64,000 bases of DNA, from contig JALHHH010000003.1 of the NCBI GenBank assembly GCA_022837485.1, positions 26,092 to 90,091 on the forward strand, written 5' to 3'. Shown here piece after piece: positions 54,578 through 63,778 of this stretch. The translations under genes were made by a program, and so were the position numbers. Origin of the DNA: Bacteroidales bacterium. Its GTDB lineage: Bacteria > Bacteroidota > Bacteroidia > Bacteroidales > Lentimicrobiaceae. The notes under the pieces are model-generated. The model worked only from the letters and a program-made list of their open reading frames with translations, was not told the DNA's origin and made no database searches. Numbering within the stretch: the first letter of the stretch is position 1; every line of letters starts with the position of its first letter.

Positions 54578-57500
54578 TTATTCAGCGGTTACCCCTATAA
54601 ATACAAACACGTCGTTTGCCATCATATACCGGGCACATTCAACGGTTTCTGATGCACTTGAAAAATAACCGAATCTGACTTTGTATAATTTGCCAATCTT
54701 AATAACTCCCACCGGATAATCGCTCAAGGCTTCCAGTTTCCGTGTAAAAGCGCGGGCATTCGAAACTCGGGCAAAGGCTCCGGCCTGCACCCAGTATCTG
54801 CCTGCTGAAGCATTCACATTTCCTTCAATTACAGCCGCCATTACCGCAGGTTCCAGTCCTGCTTCAAGCCTTGTGACGGGGGCAGAAGCCATCATCCGGC
54901 TGATGTCATCCAGCAAAGCTGCAGCCGGCATTTCTGCAGTCTCTTCTCCTGCTTCTCCGGTCAATGCACCCATATCTTCCTGTTTCAGAGCAACGGCCAT
55001 GGAAGTATCGGCACGAGACTCAGGAACCCCTGGCTTTGAAAGAGTGAATTCCAGGTCGCCTGCTATATCGCCAATTGCTAAGGATCTTATTTCGAAATAG
55101 TTCACTGCCGGCTCGCATATCAGGCCCAGGCGGGAAAGCTGAGCGGTATCGGCTGCAACGGAATAGCTACCGGGTGCCAGACCCATGTAGTTAAAAAAGC
55201 CGTCGGATTCCGAAAGGCTGCGGTGAATTTCCCTCCCGCTGCTATCGGAAAAAATAAGCGTAATTCTGCCCTGCCCCTTTGTTTTTCCATACTCTTTAAG
55301 GTAAACGCTGCCGATGGCTTCACCCATCACCATCACGGGAATCATCACCTGCTTGAATTGGTTGGGATCTATATTTACCCCGATCACCTTTTTATCGAGC
55401 TGCCATGCTATGTTTTCCAGACTGTTATCGTCAAGTTCGAGCAGATAGTTGATGTACGGCTCCAGTTCCATGATCCGAATAAGGCTGTCGCCCACGGGTT
55501 TCAGCAGCCGTCCGCCGTTGATGCGCACATTGAGTCCCGATGCCAGAGGCTCACCCGGATCGCGCAGGCCGTTGTGGTTGATGTCGAGGAAGGGGGTTAG
55601 GGTTATTCCGCCTCTTCCCACGGTGGAGCGGTTGTCGGCATGCAGGTATCCGTTGCCGCTGCCAAAGGCAAAGCTGCCCCTGGCGCTTTCTGTGGTATGC
55701 AGGTTAGTATTGGTGAGACGCACCGAGGTGGCGGTGAGTGCAAAGGGAAGATCGTAGCGGAAGGCTACCTCCACACTGCGGTAAGCGGAACGGAGATTCT
55801 CTTCATAAACAAGCGAAAGGTAAGCCTTTCGACGGAAAACCTTTTCAAGCTCGGCACGTGCCGATATCAGGCTTCCGTTGGTGATATCGAGCTGGGCCTG
55901 CGGCCGGAACATAATACTGCGACCCATAGGAATTCCCAGCGCCAGATTGGAATATACATAGGGCGTGCCGGCATCCAGCCAGCTGGCATATCCCGAAAGG
56001 CTCACTCCCATGCGGCCGATGTAAGAGGATACCAGCATCTCAGCCGTATTATAGGTTACGGATTTTAACACATTCTGGCGGTATATCAGTCGCCCAAACG
56101 AACGTACCTTTCCCGTTCGCAGGGGAAACGACAGACTGGCTCTGCGCTCTTCCAGGTAATTGAAGCTGATGGCCTGCTGGTCTTTTTCATAAATGGCGTA
56201 ATCAATATCAAAAACCAGACCCGAAGGAAGGCGGTAGCTGAGCAGCCCGTGCGAACGCACCCCGTGAGCGTATTCAGCATTCAGCAAAAAGTTATTCAGA
56301 AAGCGAACCGACGTATTCAAAAAGGGAATGGAAGGATTCTCCTTAATGGACGAGAGGTATTCCACGCCTCCTCCTACCGTGATGTTCCGGTGCACTCCGG
56401 CTCCGGCTTCCACCCTGCTGAAAAGCGCCCTTGAGGTATCCCTCACCATACCGGTACTCACGTGGTATTCCACCTCGCCTTTCGGGATGAAATTATACGG
56501 GATATCCAGCGTTTGTTCGCGAATTCGTTCTTCGCCCCAGGGACCGTAAAACTTAAGCATCACCTGTGAAGCTCCGTAAACCAGCGGCACTTCAAAGCTG
56601 AAAAACCCGGAGGCATCGGCAGTAGTGTATTCCACGATCACGTTGTTGATGTACAGCTCAACCATCCAACCCGGCTCGGTGTAGTCGGAAAGGATATAGC
56701 TTCCGAACGATTTGCGGAAGGTGGTGGGGGTGTTGGTTGCCGAGACACCGAGTACCGGTGAATAAATGGAGGATATGGAACGCGGCTGCAGCTTTCCTGC
56801 CATCACCTGCTTAACGATGCCGGCATCGTTGTTGGCCCAGCGCCAGCGGTACTGCTGTTGTCGCTCATCGAAGCCCGCACGTGTTGAATAATTCAGCAGC
56901 ACATTGGCTTCCCCGCCGAAAAGTTCGGCACCTATTCCAAGATTGGCGCGCGTTTCGCTCGTCTCTTCCGAAACCTGGGTTGAAATTACCGACCAGTCGG
57001 CCATCCCACCCCTGAACAGATGGTAATCCCTGCCAAGAGTAGTATCGGCGGTTACTTCTCCCTTCAGGCGGTTCAGGTTCCTGCGCATCTGTGAAAGCCT
57101 GAGTTCCTTGACCACCGGAAGCTCGTGCGCTGTTTTCAGCTCCAGGGAGAGGTTGCGAAAGTTAAAAATAAGGTTGAGCCCGAATACCTTACCAAAAACG
57201 TCGTTGCGAAGACAAATGCCGGCATCGGTCAGGAGCATGCTGTTTTCACCGGGAGTTAAAGTCTGTGAGCCGAGAGAGATAGTATGTCCGGGTCTGCTGA
57301 TGGTATACCGGAGGTCTTCACGAAGGAAGAACCCGCTAACCGTATCGTTATTCCGGCTGACTTCATGGTTGATCTTTAGGATGCCGAATAAATCTGAAAC
57401 CGGAACGTAAATCCGGTCGTTCATGTAAATGGCATTGATTTCAAAGCTGCCGACGCCCTGAACAAGAAGCAAAACACCAATCTCATCGTACTCCGGATCT

Positions 57501-57619
57501 CCGGTTTCCTGAGCATGAAGCCGGGGTACCCAGGAAATTATGAACGCCATAAGCAGGGCCGCAACCATTCGATTAGGGATTAAACCCTTCAATTTCAAAC
57601 GATTGCCTGCAGTTATCAT
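54578..57619 (-). CDS. Usher-like outer-membrane protein with C-terminal SPOR domain
   Basis: This 1013-aa protein has a signal peptide ending RLHAQ (about residue 37). Residues about 40-165 resemble an usher N-terminal domain (MNDRIYVPVSDLFGILKI). Residues about 190-690 form a barrel with features of FimD/TcfC ushers: PRSISSIYSPVLGVSATNTP, then SYILSDYTEPGWMVELYINN, SFEVPLVYGASQVMLKFYGP and DIPYNFIPKGEVEYHVSTGM. Residues about 690-920 hold two Ig/SdrD-like domains (DINHNGLRDPGEPLASGLNV, GFFNYMGLAPGSYSVAADTA). The last 74 residues (940-1013; YWVQAGAFARVSNARAFTRK) are a SPOR domain, which binds denuded peptidoglycan. That fusion is unusual for ushers. The chaperone and DUF4402 neighbours support a role in exporting and assembling subunits. 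Confidence 0.8.
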   Translation of the reverse strand: MITAGNRLKLKGLIPNRMVAALLMAFIISWVPRLHAQETGDPEYDEIGVLLLVQGVGSFEINAIYMNDRIYVPVSDLFGILKINHEVSRNNDTVSGFFLREDLRYTISRPGHTISLGSQTLTPGENSMLLTDAGICLRNDVFGKVFGLNLIFNFRNLSLELKTAHELPVVKELRLSQMRRNLNRLKGEVTADTTLGRDYHLFRGGMADWSVISTQVSEETSETRANLGIGAELFGGEANVLLNYSTRAGFDERQQQYRWRWANNDAGIVKQVMAGKLQPRSISSIYSPVLGVSATNTPTTFRKSFGSYILSDYTEPGWMVELYINNVIVEYTTADASGFFSFEVPLVYGASQVMLKFYGPWGEERIREQTLDIPYNFIPKGEVEYHVSTGMVRDTSRALFSRVEAGAGVHRNITVGGGVEYLSSIKENPSIPFLNTSVRFLNNFLLNAEYAHGVRSHGLLSYRLPSGLVFDIDYAIYEKDQQAISFNYLEERRASLSFPLRTGKVRSFGRLIYRQNVLKSVTYNTAEMLVSSYIGRMGVSLSGYASWLDAGTPYVYSNLALGIPMGRSIMFRPQAQLDITNGSLISARAELEKVFRRKAYLSLVYEENLRSAYRSVEVAFRYDLPFALTATSVRLTNTNLHTTESARGSFAFGSGNGYLHADNRSTVGRGGITLTPFLDINHNGLRDPGEPLASGLNVRINGGRLLKPVGDSLIRIMELEPYINYLLELDDNSLENIAWQLDKKVIGVNIDPNQFKQVMIPVMVMGEAIGSVYLKEYGKTKGQGRITLIFSDSSGREIHRSLSESDGFFNYMGLAPGSYSVAADTAQLSRLGLICEPAVNYFEIRSLAIGDIAGDLEFTLSKPGVPESRADTSMAVALKQEDMGALTGEAGEETAEMPAAALLDDISRMMASAPVTRLEAGLEPAVMAAVIEGNVNASAGRYWVQAGAFARVSNARAFTRKLEALSDYPVGVIKIGKLYKVRFGYFSSASETVECARYMMANDVFVFIGVTAE

Positions 57620-57637
57620 GGTGCGGATATGGCTGTA

Positions 57638-58144
57638 TTATTCCTGAATGAAAGTTACAAAAAAATGGCCTGTATATTCACCCGGCGGATTTGCAAGGGC
57701 ATTTCCCGTGGTCAGCGAGCCTCCCACCCTCACCTGTGAACGAAACGGAGGACTAATGGTATTGATAAACGGAGACAGAGGACTTGAGGTATTAATCCGG
57801 AGTAAAAGCTGTCCGCCATTGCTACCGCTAAGGATGACCCCCGGACCGAATACCAGGTGAACGATGGCTCCGGGATTTGCCTCCACTTCGAAAACAGCAG
57901 GATGATACTGCCCTCCCATAAAAAGCGGAACCACATCTCCGGTAACGCTGCGGTTACCGTCGGCAGAGATAGTTACGGTACCTCCATTATCTCCGGCTAT
58001 AAACGATCCAAAACTCAGATGCTGGAATGTAGAGACCTGCATGGGCCTGGGAGGCTGTTCCTGCGCTTTCAGCTCTGCTGCAAAAACGCTGAGAAACCAC
58101 AGCATCACCAGGATTCCTGCAATTATATGTTTCCGGTTTATCAT
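57638..58144 (-). CDS. DUF4402 protein, probable fimbrial subunit
   Basis: This 168-aa exported protein has a signal peptide ending ELKAQ. The mature part is a DUF4402 beta sandwich: STFQHLSFGSFIAGDNGGTV, ITISADGNRSV-type strand, EVEANPGAIVHLVFGP and the closing PPGEYTGHFFVTFIQE. DUF4402 proteins often sit beside PapD-like chaperones and ushers and are thought to act as pilins. The alternating pattern of the C-terminal strand fits donor-strand exchange. It starts 53 bp after the adhesin gene and ends 18 bp before the usher-like gene. Confidence 0.85.
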   Translation of the reverse strand: MINRKHIIAGILVMLWFLSVFAAELKAQEQPPRPMQVSTFQHLSFGSFIAGDNGGTVTISADGNRSVTGDVVPLFMGGQYHPAVFEVEANPGAIVHLVFGPGVILSGSNGGQLLLRINTSSPLSPFINTISPPFRSQVRVGGSLTTGNALANPPGEYTGHFFVTFIQE

Positions 58145-58197
58145 CGAATTGCTTTTATTAATCTCTCACCAAATTTATTTTTTCTGCCGTTACCGGA

Positions 58198-61100
58198 TCA
58201 GCGAATTATTATTTTCTTTGAAAATACATGTCCTTCCGATACAAACGAAACAACGTAAACTCCGGCAGCCGGTGCAGCATCCAGGGTATGAATTCCTTTT
58301 CCCTCCAGGATTCCGGAAAAAATTTGCCGGCCCGATACGTTGAAAATACGAACCTCTCCCCTGACCGCCGTATAGAGTTCAACCACCAGTCGACCTTCGG
58401 AAAACCGGACATTAAAACTTTCTTCGCTCAGGGGACCCTGCGACAGATCCTTTTCGCTGAAAAGAAGTGAAAACCTCGCCCCGTGATCGCCTTCCGGCAG
58501 ATAAAATTCCATTCCTTCCGGTTCTTTCATCTCTTTGATTTCAGCTGTTTTTTTATCGAACAGAAACACACGGTTACCAGCCGGAAGGTTTTTACGTTCG
58601 GTGAGCATAAGCCTTACCTGTGCCGGACTCTGCAATTTCAGTCCCAGCGGGATTTCCGTTACCTCATGCGACTGAGGCCATGAACCGATGACTACCTTTT
58701 TGTTGTCGGCCGTGCGGGCGTAGAGGTTGGGAACTCCCGCACCGGTATTTTCCAGTTTTATCGCATCCTCGCCGGAGTGAAAATCCGCACTGGCCTCCGG
58801 ATCCAGAATTATCACCAGATGATCGGCAGTCCCTGCCCAGGCTTCAAGCCTTACTATTGTCCGGTCTTCAGCATTTCCATGCTTGTGGAATATGGCCGCC
58901 GGCTCATTTACCCGAACCCGGTTGTCCATCCCAAACAAAGCCTGCACCGGATATTGCCCGTCGCTTACACGGATAAAAAATCCCTGCATGGAAGCAATTA
59001 CCGGTCCGGCAGTACCATCGCTTGAAATACCGTTTTTGTATGTGCCGTAAGAGCCTCCATACTGGTCGTTTGTCCCCGGATTAAAAAAGTAAACCGCATC
59101 GTCGATTCCGTCGCGGATCCAACCCTGGGCGGCATCCCAGTCGATGGGTGAAGGATATGGATTGGATACCAGGTTGAATCCCTGCGTGAAGGTACGGTTG
59201 TGGTTAAACAGAGCTACCGGGCCAACCGGACCGTTGTTGACGGTTCCTTTCAGAACCAGTGTCTTCGGAGCTGCATCGGTACCCGACTGGGCGGCATATC
59301 CGTTCAGCGGCAGAAGCGGTAATTCGGGAGATGTGTAGGCTTGCCATCCGCTGGCCTCCCGGTTTTCGTCGTAATAATAAAACGAAGGAAAATCCGCTCC
59401 AAGATCGATGGTCCCGGAAAAACCGCCCACCACGGCATCGCTGAAGGGCGAACCCAAATATTTGTAACCGTATCCCGATGCCAGGTATCGCTGAACAGCG
59501 ACCTGTCCCAATACGGAACCGCTGCCCGAACCGTCGATAAGTGCAGTACTTCCTGCGGTTGAAATCAAGGTTAAGTTACTATTTGTGATGAGAGTTCCCT
59601 TTGCCACCAGAACCCCCGCATTAACTGAAATCATCTGATCGCCAAGGGCGATGCTGTTCGTACGGTTTATTATAAGCTCCTTTACGGCTGGCGGATCGGA
59701 GAATATGCCAGCGGGAATCTCAAACGCGCTGCCATCCTGAGATTCCGAACTTCCAAACATCAGGGAAATTTCGGGTGAAAGTCTGAGTTTGCCGTTTGTT
59801 TTTGAGATGGGGATATCGCCTTCACGGAATGCAAGCACATCCCCCTGAGGCATAAATATACCTTCTTCCAGCGACAGCATTCCGGTAATCGTAAGGTTGC
59901 CCGGAGCCGTAAGACCGGCCGGATTGGCCACCACCAGGTTGCGCACCAGCGGGGGAATGCCGTTGCCCGTGCTTTGCGGGACTGTGCCGCAGAAGGTATA
60001 ATCGGTTGCGGGACTGAATGCCCTGCCCGCAGTACGTATGCTTCCGTTATCTCCCGAAAGGGTAATACCCCCGGGATGAGCCGTTGAAAGCGCACCTCCG
60101 GGTAATAGCAGGAACGAACCTTCGCCTGTAACCAGGTTGCTGCCGCAATCGAGTAATCCACCGGCTTCAAAATCGGTACCAGGTCCGTCGGCAAGGGTCA
60201 AACCAGCCAGCAATGTAAGTACAGCGCCGGATTCCAGCTTCAGCTGGTCGGCAACTACCGGTGTTTCAAGGGCTACCATGTGCGTATTCCGGATAAGGAT
60301 GCGGCCGTCGGCACTTGTGGGCGGCATGAGGGCCGGAAACCAGTTTAAACCATTGTTTTCGCTGCATTCCCAAATCTCAGGATCATGCCAGGTACCCGTA
60401 GCAATGGTACGGTAACTCTGCGTCGCCGGAAGCACGACCTCCACGGCATAATCTTCCACCTCACCGTCGAAGCCAGTGATGCAGGGCTGAGGGTTTTCGT
60501 TCCGGCTGGTGACAATCCGCATCCGGGTAAAACCGGGAAAAGCTTCCGCGGGCACAGCTATTGTCAATGGAGAGTCCGATGTAGCTCCCGCCGGAGTATT
60601 TGTGGCCAGGCCAAGGTCGTACTCTTCCCCCGGATCGGTGAAGAGCCCGTTGGCATTCCAGTCGATCCAGGCACGGGTGGTGCTGCTACCGTTTCCTCCG
60701 GTATTCACGTGAATCGTAAGCTGTGTCTGTTCTCCCGCCGTAACTTTTGCTGCAAACACAGGGTAGTAATCGCTGTAGCCGGAGGTTTTGCCGCTCGAAT
60801 TCGCCATAGTTGACACAGACACATAGGTGATTCCAGCTGCCGAGTTCAGGTTTCCCCATCCTGAACAATACAGGATACTGGTTCCCGTCAGGGTTACCGC
60901 TGTCTGAAGCGCTCCTCCCCCGTTAAGAATCATTCTGCCGGTATAGCTTTGCCCTTCATCCGCAGGCCGAAACCGGGCATAAAGGGTGGTTGATGGTAGA
61001 GAACCGCCGGTATACGAAATCTGCAGGGAGGAAGAATAATCACTATCGGAAGATGCAGAGATTTCGAAACCCGCTGGTGCGGAAATCGGGATTATTCCGG

Positions 61101-62799
61101 ATGCAGGGCTTAAATTTACACCGCTCAGGATAAAGGAGACAGCATCCGACTGGGATCCTGCCGTTTCATAACCAAAGTTCAGGACAGCGGGGTATACCGA
61201 CAGCAGAGGTGATTCACTGAGGCTTATGCTTACCGGATAATCTTCCGTCTCGCCCCATGAATACAACCCGCAGGGTTCGGTATCGGCTTCCGTACCGTCG
61301 CCTTTTATTATCACGCGCATTCGAGTGGAACCGGGAAGTGCATTTACAGGGACGAACACATCGCCCAAAAGGGTAACCGAACCTGTGTAATCGCCTGAGA
61401 AAACCACTTCCGCAGGCTGCTCAAAAATGCCGTTGCGGTTGAAATCGATAAATACTTTACAGTATCCGTTATCGGGCACCGATGCAAAGGTTTCGCTGAT
61501 GGCAATCGGATAAATCCGGCCTGCCACCAGTTCGGCTGCAGCCACGCTTTGTGTGTAATCGGTATAGCCGGCAGGTTTGACTACCTGTGAAGCATTGTCG
61601 ATCCCGGCAAATGAAACACGGGTAATGGCTTCGTATTCCTGAAAGTTGACAGATGCTGAGGAGCAATACTCCGGAGGGAAGGAATTCCCCGAAAGGGAAA
61701 CCAGGGCAATTGCTCCACCACCTTGAATCTGAAGGTCTGATGAGTAATTGCTGTTCGGCAGCAGAGGCCGGTATCGAACGTAAAGCGCGGTTGCCCCAGG
61801 GGTGGATGAGTTGTATGGAATTTGCAGACTTGTTGAAAAACCCGCTTCGGGCGAGAGTGAGACCTCGAAGGGAGCGTTAAGGCTGACTGTCAGATTACCG
61901 GGAGCCCCGTTCAGGCTCAGGGCTGTGACTTGTATGGTTTTAATTCCGGATGTAAGACCGGCATTAACATGACCAAAGTCAATGGAAGAAGGCGTTGCTG
62001 AGATCTGAGGAGGAAGGGTGTAGGATACAATGACGTATCCGCCGGCGCCGGCACCGCCTGTACGGCTGATGTTTGAATTGGTAACGGCACCGCTGCCACC
62101 GCCTCCGAAGATCAGCCCGGATCTTCCGTCGCTGCTGCCATTTACACCGTTAGCACCGTTGCCGCCATTCGGCAGCTGTCCGCCACCGCCGGTAGCACCG
62201 GTGGCGTTGCCGCCGTTGCCGCCTGAACCTGCAGCACCGCCGCCGCCGCCGGAGGAAACGGTACCGCCCCCGCCTCCGTTGCCACCCGAATATCTTACCT
62301 GTCCGGTCGAAGCAGAAGCCTGCCCGCCGGAACCTCCTCCGGAATTATTGTTCTGTCCGGCCTGTCCGCCCTCTGCAACAACCAGATTTCCGAAAGAAGT
62401 TGATCCGCCACTGGTATTTTGCATTCCTCCGGTCCCGACATTAACGTTGAAAACCTGGTCCGGACTTACGTTCAGAACGCTGCGGGCATAGGCTCCGCCG
62501 CCACCTCCGCCACCCCGGCGATTATTGGCGTTAATGGAGCTTCCTCCTCCCCCGGCACCCCAGCATTCTACTGTGATCTGCGTTACTCCTGCCGGGACCG
62601 TGAAAGTACCGCTTACCGCCCAGGTTTGCTGCGATTGTGCACCGGCCGTTTGCAGAACGGCCGGAGACAAAATCAGCATAAGAGCAAACAGTGGTACCAG
62701 CCAGCCGTAAAACACGGAAGCGGAACCCTGAAGCGTCCGGGAAATAACCGGCAGAGGGATTGTCGCATTAAAAAAACGGTCTGTTAAAGGCTGTTTCAT
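58198..62799 (-). CDS. Giant glycine-rich/GEVED adhesin with T9SS tail
   Basis: This 1533-aa surface protein begins with a signal peptide preceded by about 30 residues (hydrophobic core LVPLFALMLILSPAVL, ending TAGAQ). Residues about 58-265 are a glycine-rich domain (FTVPAGVTQITVECWGAGGG followed by long GGGG runs). Two beta sandwiches follow, each with a SLSGN- or TLTGTS-like end, alternating with two GEVED domains (CKVFIDFNRNGIFEQ with YSWGETEDYPVSI; AWIDWNANGLFTDPGEEYDL with FDGEVEDYAVEV). Residues about 800-1200 hold repeat-like strands. Then comes a partial stalk module (GFNLVSNPYPSPIDWDAAQG) and a T9SS sorting domain (SGRQIFSGILEGKGIHTLDA). It is probably an adhesin or fibre tip. It sits inside the appendage operon. 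Confidence 0.9.
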   Translation of the reverse strand: MKQPLTDRFFNATIPLPVISRTLQGSASVFYGWLVPLFALMLILSPAVLQTAGAQSQQTWAVSGTFTVPAGVTQITVECWGAGGGGSSINANNRRGGGGGGGAYARSVLNVSPDQVFNVNVGTGGMQNTSGGSTSFGNLVVAEGGQAGQNNNSGGGSGGQASASTGQVRYSGGNGGGGGTVSSGGGGGAAGSGGNGGNATGATGGGGQLPNGGNGANGVNGSSDGRSGLIFGGGGSGAVTNSNISRTGGAGAGGYVIVSYTLPPQISATPSSIDFGHVNAGLTSGIKTIQVTALSLNGAPGNLTVSLNAPFEVSLSPEAGFSTSLQIPYNSSTPGATALYVRYRPLLPNSNYSSDLQIQGGGAIALVSLSGNSFPPEYCSSASVNFQEYEAITRVSFAGIDNASQVVKPAGYTDYTQSVAAAELVAGRIYPIAISETFASVPDNGYCKVFIDFNRNGIFEQPAEVVFSGDYTGSVTLLGDVFVPVNALPGSTRMRVIIKGDGTEADTEPCGLYSWGETEDYPVSISLSESPLLSVYPAVLNFGYETAGSQSDAVSFILSGVNLSPASGIIPISAPAGFEISASSDSDYSSSLQISYTGGSLPSTTLYARFRPADEGQSYTGRMILNGGGALQTAVTLTGTSILYCSGWGNLNSAAGITYVSVSTMANSSGKTSGYSDYYPVFAAKVTAGEQTQLTIHVNTGGNGSSTTRAWIDWNANGLFTDPGEEYDLGLATNTPAGATSDSPLTIAVPAEAFPGFTRMRIVTSRNENPQPCITGFDGEVEDYAVEVVLPATQSYRTIATGTWHDPEIWECSENNGLNWFPALMPPTSADGRILIRNTHMVALETPVVADQLKLESGAVLTLLAGLTLADGPGTDFEAGGLLDCGSNLVTGEGSFLLLPGGALSTAHPGGITLSGDNGSIRTAGRAFSPATDYTFCGTVPQSTGNGIPPLVRNLVVANPAGLTAPGNLTITGMLSLEEGIFMPQGDVLAFREGDIPISKTNGKLRLSPEISLMFGSSESQDGSAFEIPAGIFSDPPAVKELIINRTNSIALGDQMISVNAGVLVAKGTLITNSNLTLISTAGSTALIDGSGSGSVLGQVAVQRYLASGYGYKYLGSPFSDAVVGGFSGTIDLGADFPSFYYYDENREASGWQAYTSPELPLLPLNGYAAQSGTDAAPKTLVLKGTVNNGPVGPVALFNHNRTFTQGFNLVSNPYPSPIDWDAAQGWIRDGIDDAVYFFNPGTNDQYGGSYGTYKNGISSDGTAGPVIASMQGFFIRVSDGQYPVQALFGMDNRVRVNEPAAIFHKHGNAEDRTIVRLEAWAGTADHLVIILDPEASADFHSGEDAIKLENTGAGVPNLYARTADNKKVVIGSWPQSHEVTEIPLGLKLQSPAQVRLMLTERKNLPAGNRVFLFDKKTAEIKEMKEPEGMEFYLPEGDHGARFSLLFSEKDLSQGPLSEESFNVRFSEGRLVVELYTAVRGEVRIFNVSGRQIFSGILEGKGIHTLDAAPAAGVYVVSFVSEGHVFSKKIIIR

Positions 62800-62835
62800 T
62801 TAACAAAGGCAGGTGATAAAGTCCGTAACATGCAC

Positions 62836-63660
62836 TTACTGCAGAAAAAAGAAAGTTTCCGAATACACTTCCGGCTTCAGGTCGTTGGGTGCGGAATAAG
62901 TGATCAGCAGTTTACCGGTACTCAGATCAACACCGGAAGGTGTGCGTAACTGCATGCTAAAACGGCGGAGAGTATTTGGTGTGTAAACGGCTAATCCGCG
63001 CACTACGCCAACTTCAACCGTCTCTCCCCTTTGGGGTACCCATTTTACCGTCATATCGCCGTACACTGACTTCCCGCCGGAGCGCAGAAGATTCATGGAA
63101 AGCACCGGGTTGAGTTGATCCTGCAGGTCCAGACTGAGGTTTTCAATCCGTACCTGAAGACCCGGATCGCCAACCCGTATGATCACAGGAATGGAGATTC
63201 CGTAGATTGGAACCAGCCGAATGCCTATGGATACGCTGTCGAAGGATGGCTCATCGCCAAGGGCCTTTTCTTCGGGTTCGGATCTGAAATAAAGGTGAGA
63301 CCGGTATTCTCCCTGTTGCATATCGGCCATGCGCCTGAACTGCATGCGCACCACCTGGGCTTCGTTGGGGCCAAGAACAACGGTTCGGGGAAAAATCCTC
63401 AGATACTTATCGGCAAAGTACTGTCCCGAATCGGGACTCTCAATCTGTTCAAAATTTCCGTTTTCGAGCATGCGGTACTGAATAAACGAGATGCTGTAGC
63501 GTGCCGTATCGGAACCGGTATTAGCCAGGGTTAGCTCCTGCGAGGTTTTGTTGCCTTCGAAGACCACCCGGCGGGGTGTGATCATCAGATCGCCCTGTGC
63601 AAATCCCGGTAAGGAAAGTAGAAGAACAGCCTGTAAAACAATGTATTTTGCTGATTTCAT
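62836..63660 (-). CDS. PapD-like periplasmic fimbrial chaperone
   Basis: This 274-aa exported protein has a signal peptide ending PGFAQG. The first domain matches the PapD fold: LMITPRRVVFEGNKTSQELT and LTLANTGSDTARYSISFIQY, the ligand-binding-edge strands, and YLRIFPRTVVLGPNEAQVVR, the region before the G1 strand. The second domain (about 150-274) is the smaller beta barrel. Chaperones of this type fold and cap pilin subunits by donor-strand complementation before handing them to an usher. It lies between a DUF4402 gene and the adhesin gene. An NTE-accepting groove cannot be judged by eye. Confidence 0.88.
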   Translation of the reverse strand: MKSAKYIVLQAVLLLSLPGFAQGDLMITPRRVVFEGNKTSQELTLANTGSDTARYSISFIQYRMLENGNFEQIESPDSGQYFADKYLRIFPRTVVLGPNEAQVVRMQFRRMADMQQGEYRSHLYFRSEPEEKALGDEPSFDSVSIGIRLVPIYGISIPVIIRVGDPGLQVRIENLSLDLQDQLNPVLSMNLLRSGGKSVYGDMTVKWVPQRGETVEVGVVRGLAVYTPNTLRRFSMQLRTPSGVDLSTGKLLITYSAPNDLKPEVYSETFFFLQ

Positions 63661-63778
63661 AGATGTTTGGGTTCGGTCGTTTGATTAAGGTTCAAACTTA
63701 CACTTTTCCCGGGTACCGGTCAAAAAATATTGACGGATACCCGGAGTGTCAATTGATCTGGTTACGGTTTGATCCGGT

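Noticed and set aside
62030..62491. Proline-rich plus-strand frame of about 150 residues
   Set aside because: It is the antisense reading of the GGN-rich glycine domain of the adhesin; GGC/GGT codons read as CCG/ACC on the other strand.
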